Positions 1-4,674 of a stretch of DNA of 12,477 nucleotides are shown here, in pieces (positions within the stretch are counted from its first letter, which is position 1; each line of letters starts with the position of its first letter). A model generated the notes under the pieces. That model made no database searches and was not told the DNA's origin. It worked only from the letters and a program-made list of their open reading frames with translations. The DNA is from Alphaproteobacteria bacterium (GTDB lineage: Bacteria; Pseudomonadota; Alphaproteobacteria; Rickettsiales; VGDC01). The stretch spans positions 1 to 12,477 of the forward strand of contig VGDC01000017.1 of NCBI GenBank assembly GCA_016869895.1, given 5' to 3'. The position numbers and the translations under genes are program-made.

Positions 1-79
1 GCACGATGCGTTCGCCATAACCGATGGTGAGGTCGCGCACTTCGATGGGCGGCGGGCTATGTTTAGAATCCGAGGACAT
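1..79 (-). CDS. mlaF: ABC transporter ATP-binding protein, MlaF-like (N-terminal fragment)
   Basis: Only the first 26 codons are in the window; the gene runs off the left edge. The ATG at 77-79 gives a peptide starting MSSDSKHSPPPIEVRDLTIG and ending YGERIV. The part from IEVRDLTIGYGERIV matches the first beta-strand region of ABC ATPases, just before the Walker A loop, which lies outside. A GGTGG at 86-90, six bases upstream, can serve as ribosome binding site. The start lies inside the end of the permease gene, a 17-base overlap in another frame, which suggests translational coupling. Inferred role: the cytoplasmic ATPase that powers the MlaE-type permease encoded just upstream, in phospholipid trafficking between inner and outer membranes. 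The ABC call is fairly secure; the Mla assignment rests on the neighbour. Confidence 0.75.
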   Translation of the reverse strand, partial: MSSDSKHSPPPIEVRDLTIGYGERIV

Positions 80-1208
80 CGTACACCACCGTCAACAAGG
101 CATCCGTGAGGATGATGAATACGATTGCGCTGACCACTGCCGTGGTGGTGACGCGCCCTACCGCTTCGGAGCTGCGGCCACAACGGAAACCGTGATAGCA
201 GCCCGCAAGGCCGACCACGAGGGCGAAGACGACGCTTTTAATCAATCCCGCCCAGCAATCGACAAGGCGTGTGGCCTTCACCGTCTGATTCCAATACTCC
301 GTGGGCGAGAGGTCGAGCATGCCAACACCGATGGCCGCACCGCCGAGGATCCCCACCGCATCCGCATAGACGCACAATACAGGCACCATGAGTAGCAAGG
401 CCAGCACGCGCGGCAGGGCGAGGAAATCAAGGGGCTCCATGCCGTTGGTGCGCAGGGCATCGATCTCTTCATTCACCTGCATGGTGCCAAGGCGCGCGGC
501 GTAAGATGCGCCTGTGCGCCCCGCCATGATGATGCCGGTCATCATCGCGCCCATCTCGCGGGTCATGGCGACGCCGACAAGGTTCGCCACGAATATCTGC
601 GCGCCGAACTGCTGCAGCTGCATGGAGCCCACGAAGGCGAGGATGAGGCCGACAAGGAAGCTGATGAGGGTGACAATGGGCAGCGCGCGGGGGCCGGCAT
701 CGGCCAAGGCTTCGACGAAATCCACGCGGCGGAAATAGGCTTTACCGCGCAGCATCCGCCCTGCGGCGAGGGTCATATCGCCGACGAAAGTCGCCACGCG
801 GCCTCCGGCTGCATAGAGCTCCAGCGTCCACTCCCCCATTTTCTCCACAAGCGGCACATCGGGTGCTTCGGTGGCCTTCTCGCGTTTCTGAGCAGAGGCG
901 AGGCGCAGCAAGCCTTCCACTCCCTGCGGCACGCCTTGCCATTCACAGGCTTCCGCGCCGCCTTTCAGGTGACGTGTGAGGCTGAACAGCAGCGCGACAA
1001 GGGAGGTGTCCCACGCGCCGACGTTGGTCAGGTCAATGCTGAGTTTTTGTGCTGATGCGGCGCGGGTGCGCAGGTCAACCAATGCTTCCGCACCACTCGC
1101 GGTCATCTTCCAGTCACCGGAGAAGGCCAGACGCAGCGCGCCGCCCTCGCCTGCGCTCATCTGCACGGCGGGTCTGGTCGCGGTTTCGGAAGCGGCGGTG
1201 GAAGACAT
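63..1208 (-). CDS. mlaE: MlaE-family lipid ABC transporter permease with N-terminal STAS domain
   Basis: 381 residues, longer than a plain MlaE permease (about 260) because of an extra N-terminal domain. Residues about 24-112 look like a STAS domain, with a short conserved turn GAWDTSLVALL (64-74) where anti-sigma-antagonist-like proteins carry a D-[ST]-S motif. Residues about 160-381 are the MlaE permease: hydrophobic segments near 173-196, 204-230, 262-295, 320-338 and 353-378, and the family signature around GRTGASYAARL and EEIDALRTNGMEPLDFLALP (230-266). Inferred role: inner-membrane permease moving phospholipid with an MlaF ATPase and an MCE-domain MlaD protein. In E. coli the STAS role is played by separate MlaB; here it appears fused. 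The ATG follows AAGAG at a suitable distance. It is the first gene after the ribosomal terminator and overlaps the ATPase gene by 17 bases. Substrate is not determinable from sequence. Confidence 0.88.
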   Translation of the reverse strand: MSSTAASETATRPAVQMSAGEGGALRLAFSGDWKMTASGAEALVDLRTRAASAQKLSIDLTNVGAWDTSLVALLFSLTRHLKGGAEACEWQGVPQGVEGLLRLASAQKREKATEAPDVPLVEKMGEWTLELYAAGGRVATFVGDMTLAAGRMLRGKAYFRRVDFVEALADAGPRALPIVTLISFLVGLILAFVGSMQLQQFGAQIFVANLVGVAMTREMGAMMTGIIMAGRTGASYAARLGTMQVNEEIDALRTNGMEPLDFLALPRVLALLLMVPVLCVYADAVGILGGAAIGVGMLDLSPTEYWNQTVKATRLVDCWAGLIKSVVFALVVGLAGCYHGFRCGRSSEAVGRVTTTAVVSAIVFIILTDALLTVVYDVLGF

Positions 1209-1243
1209 CGGGCTCTTATGTGATTAAACGCATGGGTGTAGGG

Positions 1244-1273
1244 ATAATTCCATGAAATGTTCGCCCTGTCCAG
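1244..1273 (-). promoter_or_regulatory. Weak candidate promoter for the mlaE operon
   Basis: On the minus strand CTGGAC (1268-1273) and AATTAT (1244-1249) are separated by 18 bases, about 35 bases upstream of the mlaE ATG and downstream of the ribosomal terminator. Both hexamers are imperfect matches to sigma-70-type boxes. A promoter is expected here because the upstream operon terminates at 1318, but this specific assignment is a guess. Confidence 0.25.
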
Positions 1274-1317
1274 CAATGCCGCGCAGGCTTCAGGCACTGT
1301 TTTCATAAATACAGGGT

Positions 1318-1352
1318 AAAGAAAAACCCCTGTGCCGAAGCGACAGGGGTTT
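1318..1352 (-). terminator. Intrinsic terminator after rplQ
   Basis: On the minus strand AAACCCCTGT pairs with ACAGGGGTTT, and an inner GC/GC pair (one bulged C) closes a CTTCGG apex, i.e. a C(UUCG)G tetraloop. The stem is 12 pairs and is followed directly by TTTTTCTTT. It starts 26 bases after the rplQ stop. This is a textbook Rho-independent terminator and marks the end of the ribosomal cluster. Pairing in the + orientation is equal but lacks a good T-tract, so it acts mainly on minus-strand transcripts. Confidence 0.93.
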
Positions 1353-1378
1353 CATCTTCTTGCGCTCGCGCGGCCTTA

Positions 1379-1822
1379 TCAGCCAGCAGCGACTTTCTTC
1401 GCTTCAGGCTCGAAGTCGTCGTCACCGCCCTGTACCGGACCGGAGTCCTGACCTTTAGCGGAAACGTCACGATCAACGAACTCGATGATGGCGAGAGGTG
1501 CGTTGTCACCATAGCGGAAGCCAGCTTTGAGAACGCGGATGTAACCACCGTTGCGTTCTTTGTAGCGTTCTGCGATGGCAGCGAAGAGTTTCGCGACTAC
1601 GTCCTTATCCTTCAGAATGGACAGAGCCTGACGGCGTGCGTGCAGGTCACCGCGCTTGCCGAGGGTCACCAGTTTCTCGACGTAAGGACGAAGGTCTTTC
1701 GCCTTAGGGAGGGTGGTGGTGATCTGCTCGTGCTTGATCAGCGCGTTTGCGAGATTCATGAAGAGCGCTTTACGATGGGCGCTGGTGCGGTTCAGTTTAC
1801 GGCCGCTCATTCCGTGACGCAT
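1379..1822 (-). CDS. rplQ: 50S ribosomal protein L17
   Basis: 147 residues. The N-terminus MRHGMSGRKLNRTSAHRKAL and the later LRPYVEKLVTLGKRGDLHAR and GGYIRVLK segments are diagnostic of bL17, which binds 23S rRNA near the exit-tunnel side of the large subunit. The C-terminal tail (about 120-147) is acidic and then lysine/alanine-rich, a variable tail as usual. It is the last gene of the alpha segment. It is separated from rpoA by an unusually long, structured 195-base spacer and followed by a strong terminator. Its ribosome binding site is weak (AGAAAGATAG before ACC-ATG), so the structured leader may matter for its translation. The start is secure because the conserved N-terminus begins at this ATG. 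Confidence 0.98.
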   Translation of the reverse strand: MRHGMSGRKLNRTSAHRKALFMNLANALIKHEQITTTLPKAKDLRPYVEKLVTLGKRGDLHARRQALSILKDKDVVAKLFAAIAERYKERNGGYIRVLKAGFRYGDNAPLAIIEFVDRDVSAKGQDSGPVQGGDDDFEPEAKKVAAG

Positions 1823-1935
1823 GGTACTATCTTTCTACAGTGTGAATGCGGCCGTGTTTGCCGCTGTTATTTATATTCCCCGCTGGCATTTTACCGTGGG
1901 GTTTAAGGGAGAATCCCTGTTTATGTTTCGCACCC

Positions 1936-1957
1936 GGAAAAACCTGCTTGTTTTTCC
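1936..1957 (-). other. Perfect 8-pair hairpin in rpoA-rplQ spacer
   Basis: On the minus strand GGAAAAAC pairs exactly with GTTTTTCC around the 6-base loop AAGCAG. The next bases are GGGTGCG, so there is no terminator tail. Possible RNA structure in the rplQ leader; function unknown. Confidence 0.55.
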
Positions 1958-1986
1958 ATGGCGCGCAGCTTAGCTGGCTCATGGCT

Positions 1987-2008
1987 GACGGGGGCATCTG
2001 CCCCCGTC
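1987..2008 (-). other. GC-rich 9-pair hairpin just after rpoA
   Basis: On the minus strand GACGGGGGC pairs exactly with GCCCCCGTC around the loop AGAT, beginning nine bases after the rpoA stop codon. All but two pairs are G-C, so it should be very stable. It is followed by AGCCATGAGCC, not a T-tract. It could protect the rpoA 3' end after processing, pause polymerase, or be a copy of a dispersed palindromic element. Confidence 0.6.
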
Positions 2009-2017
2009 CCATGTATC

Positions 2018-3034
2018 CTAGTATGGCTCTTCGTAACGACGAGCGAGGTCTTCAATGTTCTCAGGCGGCCAACCGGCGACATCCATACCGAAGCGCAGGT
2101 TCATGTTGCCGAGGACTTCTTTGATTTCGTTCAAAGACTTGCGACCGAAGTTCGGGGTCTTGAGCATCTCGGATTCGGTCTTCTGAACCAAATCGCCGAT
2201 GTAAACGATGTTGTCGTTCTTCAGGCAGTTCGCGGAACGGACGGACAGTTCCAGCTCTTCGACCTTCTTGAGGAGGTAAGGGCTGAACGGCAGGTCTTCG
2301 CTCTCTTTACGCTGCTCTTCAACTTCCTGTTCTTCGAAGTTGATGAACTGCTGGAGCTGATCCTGCAAGATGCGTGCGGAGAATGCGACTGCATCTTCTG
2401 CGTTCACGGTGCCGTCGGTCTCAACGAAGAGGGACAGTTTGTCGTAGTCGGTGACCTGACCCACGCGGCTGTTTTCCACTTTGTAGGAAACGCGCTTGAT
2501 GGGGCTGTAGAGAGCGTCGACGGGGATAAGGCCGATAGGCGCATCTTCCGGACGGTTCTGAGCGGAGGAAACGTAGCCTTTGCCGGTCTCGACGGTCAGT
2601 TCCATGTCGATCTTCGCGCCCTGATCCAAGGTGCAGATGACGACATCGCCGTTGATGATCTCGACGTCGCCGGGGACGGTGATCATGCTGGCGGTAACTT
2701 CGAGAGGGCCGGTCGCTTTCAGGGAAAGCTTCTTGCGCTCGGAGCTGCCGGATTTGATGGCGAGGGTCTTCAGGTTCAGGATCACATCGGTGACGTCTTC
2801 ACGTACGCCGGGGATGGAGGAGAACTCATGCAACACGCCTTCGATCTTCACAGAGGTGATGGCCGCACCCTGCAAGGAGGAGAGCAGCACGCGGCGCAGC
2901 GCGTTACCGAGGGTCAGACCGAAGCCACGTTCAAGCGGCTCGGCAACGACAACGGATTCATTGGGGTTGCGCTTGTTGGGCTCGATCACGAGCTTCGAAG
3001 GCTTAATCAATTCTTTCCAGTTCTTATTAATCAC
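2018..3034 (-). CDS. rpoA: DNA-directed RNA polymerase subunit alpha
   Basis: 338 residues, close to the usual 330-340. Residues 1-233 form the N-terminal domain that dimerises and scaffolds beta and beta-prime; LERGFGLTLGNALRRVLLSS (34-53) is the signature. A flexible acidic linker (about 234-250) leads to the C-terminal DNA- and activator-binding domain (about 251-320). There LSVRSANCLKN (263-273) contains the arginine (R266) equivalent to E. coli R265, which contacts UP elements, and LKTPNFGRKSLNEIKE (291-306) is the second conserved helix pair. The start is GTG at 3032-3034, chosen because MINKNWKELIKP is the family N-terminus, AGGGA sits seven bases upstream, and the nearby ATG triplets are out of frame. 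Gaps on both sides are wide and structured. Confidence 0.98.
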   Translation of the reverse strand: MINKNWKELIKPSKLVIEPNKRNPNESVVVAEPLERGFGLTLGNALRRVLLSSLQGAAITSVKIEGVLHEFSSIPGVREDVTDVILNLKTLAIKSGSSERKKLSLKATGPLEVTASMITVPGDVEIINGDVVICTLDQGAKIDMELTVETGKGYVSSAQNRPEDAPIGLIPVDALYSPIKRVSYKVENSRVGQVTDYDKLSLFVETDGTVNAEDAVAFSARILQDQLQQFINFEEQEVEEQRKESEDLPFSPYLLKKVEELELSVRSANCLKNDNIVYIGDLVQKTESEMLKTPNFGRKSLNEIKEVLGNMNLRFGMDVAGWPPENIEDLARRYEEPY

Positions 3035-3041
3035 AGCATCA

Positions 3042-3057
3042 TCCCTATGGAAATAGG
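3042..3057 (-). promoter_or_regulatory. rpoA ribosome binding site inside a small hairpin
   Basis: The minus strand reads CCTAT-TTCC-ATAGG (3044-3057), a 5-pair stem with a 4-base loop. The Shine-Dalgarno AGGGA (3042-3046) overlaps its 3' arm and lies seven bases before the GTG start. Folding would partly mask the site. It supports the GTG start, and the weak stem may tune rpoA translation. Confidence 0.5.
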
Positions 3058-3080
3058 CTTATATTCAATCCGCAAACCAC

Positions 3081-3112
3081 CCGAAGTGCACTTCAGGAGT
3101 CCACGCCCGTGG
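3081..3112. other. Palindromes in the rpsK-rpoA spacer
   Basis: The 93-base spacer holds a perfect 12-base palindrome GAAGTGCACTTC (3083-3094) and, a few bases away, CCACG-CC-CGTGG (3101-3112), a 5-base inverted repeat around two bases. They are too tight for ordinary hairpins unless a few bases open at the tip, but could be DNA-binding sites or RNA dimer contacts. No T-tract follows. Confidence 0.4.
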
Positions 3113-3127
3113 TATCCGTATCGGAAA

Positions 3128-3526
3128 TCAAACGCGGCGGCGTTTGGGGGGGCGGCAGCCGTTGTGCGGAATCGGGGTCACGTCCTTGATGGAGGAGACG
3201 CTGAAACCAATCGCCTGCAGTGCGCGCAGAGCGGATTCACGACCCGAACCAGGACCCTTCACGAGGACTTCCACGTTAGCCACGCCGTGTTCCTGTGCTT
3301 TGCGGCCCGCGTCTTCAGCGGTCATCTGCGCAGCATAAGGGGTGGATTTGCGGGAGCCTTTGAAGCCCTGCGAACCAGCGGAAGACCAGGAGATAACGTT
3401 GCCCTGGACATCGGTGATGGTGATGATGGTGTTGTTGAACGAAGCGTTCACGTGGACAACGCCCGTCGTGATGTTCTTACGTTCGCGGCGCTTAACGCGT
3501 TTGCCCGCTGCTTCAGCTTTAGCCAT
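3128..3526 (-). CDS. rpsK: 30S ribosomal protein S11
   Basis: 132 residues. Signature segments include GVVHVNASFNNTIITITDVQ (22-41), SSAGSQGFKGSRKSTPYAAQ (48-67) and the C-terminal VTPIPHNGCRPPKRRRV. uS11 sits on the platform of the small subunit next to the 3' major domain of 16S rRNA and contributes to tRNA selection. The HNG at 121-123 is the site of the isoaspartate formed from asparagine in E. coli S11; the sequence shows only that the residues are kept. ATG at 3524-3526, preceded by a GAGA ribosome binding site; 29 bases after rpsM. In many bacteria rpsD follows here; its absence before rpoA fits Alphaproteobacteria. Confidence 0.98.
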   Translation of the reverse strand: MAKAEAAGKRVKRRERKNITTGVVHVNASFNNTIITITDVQGNVISWSSAGSQGFKGSRKSTPYAAQMTAEDAGRKAQEHGVANVEVLVKGPGSGRESALRALQAIGFSVSSIKDVTPIPHNGCRPPKRRRV

Positions 3527-3555
3527 TGTCTCTCAACCTAACTTTACGGTTTCAA

Positions 3556-3924
3556 TTATTTCTTCTTACCAGCAATCGGCTTCGCTTTGCCTTTGCGGGT
3601 ACGTGCGTTGGTGTGGGTGCGCTGACCACGGACAGGCAGACGGCGACGGTGACGCAGGCCACGGTAGCAAGCCAGATCCATCAGGCGCTTGATATAGGTG
3701 CCGACTTCACGGCGCAGTTCACCTTCCACGGTGTAATCAGCATCGATGCATTCACGCACCTTGATCACTTCCGCTTCAGTCAACTCGTGGACACGCTTAT
3801 TGACGGGAAGACCAGTCTTTTCGCAAATCTCTGTTGCTTTTGCACGACCGATGCCATGGATGTACGTCAGAGCGATGTCCAGGCGTTTTGCGGTCGGAAT
3901 ATTTACACCTGCGATACGTGCCAC
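3556..3924 (-). CDS. rpsM: 30S ribosomal protein S13
   Basis: 122 residues, the usual alphaproteobacterial length. The N-terminus MARIAGVNIPTAKRLDIALT, the following YIHGIGRAKA helix-two-turn-helix region and the basic C-terminal GLRHRRRLPVRGQRTHTNAR identify uS13, which lies in the 30S head and contacts the P-site tRNA and L5 of the large subunit. The start is GTG at 3922-3924. An upstream in-frame TTG at 3937-3939 would add MEILT, but the Shine-Dalgarno GGAG overlaps that codon and stands nine bases before the GTG, so the GTG is right. It is the first gene of the alpha segment, preceded by a 102-base spacer with its own promoter and leader hairpin. Confidence 0.98.
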   Translation of the reverse strand: MARIAGVNIPTAKRLDIALTYIHGIGRAKATEICEKTGLPVNKRVHELTEAEVIKVRECIDADYTVEGELRREVGTYIKRLMDLACYRGLRHRRRLPVRGQRTHTNARTRKGKAKPIAGKKK

Positions 3925-3933
3925 AGTTAAAAT

Positions 3934-3937
3934 CTCC
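3934..3937 (-). promoter_or_regulatory. rpsM ribosome binding site
   Basis: GGAG on the minus strand, nine bases before the GTG at 3922-3924. It fixes the start at the GTG and excludes the longer frame beginning with TTG at 3937-3939, which overlaps this site. Confidence 0.8.
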
Positions 3938-3958
3938 AAAAATTGAGTTCGTTAGCAC

Positions 3959-3983
3959 CGCCGAATACCCCTGCGGGTCGGCG
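3959..3983 (-). promoter_or_regulatory. Leader hairpin upstream of rpsM
   Basis: On the minus strand CGCCGA pairs with TCGGCG (6 pairs); inside it CCC pairs with GGG around the loop GCA, leaving a GTAT bulge. It lies at the start of the transcript predicted from the promoter at 3994-4021, about 35 bases before the rpsM start codon. In E. coli the alpha operon leader folds into a pseudoknot bound by S4; whether this smaller structure is an analogous control element is inference. Confidence 0.45.
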
Positions 3984-3993
3984 AAGATGGACG

Positions 3994-4021
3994 ATAATAC
4001 GTAAGTTTTGCACTAAGTCAA
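3994..4021 (-). promoter_or_regulatory. Sigma-70-type promoter for the alpha segment (rpsM-rpsK-rpoA-rplQ)
   Basis: The minus strand has TTGACT (4016-4021) and TATTAT (3994-3999) separated by 16 bases; each differs from consensus at one position. Initiation would fall near 3987, giving a leader of about 60 bases before the rpsM GTG. The site begins just after the adk stop, where an internal promoter for the alpha segment makes sense. It is the best promoter match I found in the window. Confidence 0.7.
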
Positions 4022-4033
4022 CCGCTTTAGTGC
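4010..4033. other. Inverted repeat over the adk stop and the -35 box
   Basis: GCACTAA (4010-4016) and TTAGTGC (4027-4033) form a perfect 7-base inverted repeat around 10 bases. The adk stop codon lies in one arm, and the -35 hexamer of the rpsM promoter occupies the centre and touches the other arm. This geometry fits an operator for a dimeric regulator; as RNA it would be an adk 3' end hairpin without a T-tract. Confidence 0.4.
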
Positions 4034-4674
4034 GAAACTATCGAATTAATTTGCTGCGTCACGTCGGAGATGTCGGCCATGCCGTCTACCCCTTTGAGAA
4101 CGCCGCTTTTTTTGTAATACGGCAGAAGCGGAGCCGTTTGTGCGTGATAAGACTCAAGACGGCGTTTCACCGTCTCGGGCTGGTCATCCTTGCGACGGGT
4201 GAACTCTTTCGAGCCGCACACATCGCACACACCGGAGACCTTCGGCTGTTTATATTGGTCGTGATAACCTTCGCCGCATTTGTCGCAGGCATAACGGCCA
4301 GCGACGCGGTTGACCATCTCTTCATCGTTGACACGGATTTCGATGACATGGTCGAGGCGCTTGCCTTCGGACTCCAGCATCTCATCCAAAGCTTCCGCCT
4401 GTGCGATGGTGCGCGGGAAGCCGTCGAGGATGAACCCGTTCTTGCAATCGTCCTGTTTGATGCGGTCGCGGATCATATCGACCATGATGTCGTCGGAGAC
4501 GAGCTGGCCGTTCGACATGATTTCCTGCGCCTTCTTACCCAGTTCCGAACCGGAGGCGACCAGCGCGCGAAGCATTTCACCGGTGGAGAGATGCGCCAGA
4601 TGGAACTTCTCCTGAAGGAATTTCGCTTGCGTGCCTTTGCCTGCGCCCGGAGGGCCGAGAAGGATCAATTTCAC
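4027..4674 (-). CDS. adk: Adenylate kinase, zinc-type LID domain
   Basis: 215 residues. It catalyses ATP + AMP = 2 ADP in the cytoplasm. The P-loop GPPGAGKGT (7-15) binds ATP phosphates; STGEMLRA (30-37) and DGFPRT (84-89) are the AMP-site and family signatures. The LID carries Cys130, Cys133, Cys150 and Cys153 (CX2C-X16-CX2C), the structural zinc site of the long-type enzyme that E. coli Adk lacks. RRLESYHAQTAPLLPYY (171-187) follows the LID. The start is GTG at 4672-4674, overlapping the secY stop as GTGA (4 bases), with GGAG nine bases upstream (4684-4687) inside secY. MKLILLGPPG is the expected N-terminus. This implies translational coupling to secY. Position between secY and rpsM is common in Alphaproteobacteria. 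Confidence 0.98.
   Translation of the reverse strand: MKLILLGPPGAGKGTQAKFLQEKFHLAHLSTGEMLRALVASGSELGKKAQEIMSNGQLVSDDIMVDMIRDRIKQDDCKNGFILDGFPRTIAQAEALDEMLESEGKRLDHVIEIRVNDEEMVNRVAGRYACDKCGEGYHDQYKQPKVSGVCDVCGSKEFTRRKDDQPETVKRRLESYHAQTAPLLPYYKKSGVLKGVDGMADISDVTQQINSIVSH

Larger units (their letters stand above)
1823..2017 (-). other. Structured rpoA-rplQ intergenic region (195 bases)
   Basis: The longest spacer in the cluster. On the minus strand it carries, in order: a 9-pair GC-rich hairpin (1987-2008), an 8-pair hairpin (1936-1957), a 5-pair AGGGA/TCCCT stem with a 3-base loop (1906-1918) and a 5-pair GCGGC/GCCGC stem with a 7-base loop (1848-1864). None is followed by a T-tract, so none looks like a full intrinsic terminator. 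A 61-codon minus-strand open frame (1827-2012) nearly fills the gap, but has no well-spaced ribosome binding site, uses codons unlike its neighbours (CTA, ATA, AGA, CGG, GGG) and resembles nothing I know. I treat the region as non-coding leader, perhaps regulatory or a processing site. Confidence 0.6.

Noticed and set aside
1209..1317. Small gene between the terminator and mlaE
   Set aside because: No open frame with a ribosome binding site on the minus strand; the + strand frames are antisense extensions over mlaE.
1860..1900. TATAAA on the minus strand in the rpoA-rplQ spacer as a promoter
   Set aside because: No -35-like hexamer at a proper distance; an A/T-rich stretch alone is not enough.
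3060..3085. Possible -10 box TATAAG in the rpsK-rpoA spacer
   Set aside because: No acceptable -35 hexamer lies 16-18 bases upstream (TTCGGG at best).
1958..3541. 527-codon open frame on the + strand opposite rpoA and rpsK
   Set aside because: Spans two unmistakable genes and their spacer in antisense, with no domain resemblance; explained by codon bias in the real genes.
3925..3939. Longer S13 starting with TTG
   Set aside because: The TTG overlaps the Shine-Dalgarno of the GTG start and adds five residues not found in S13 proteins.
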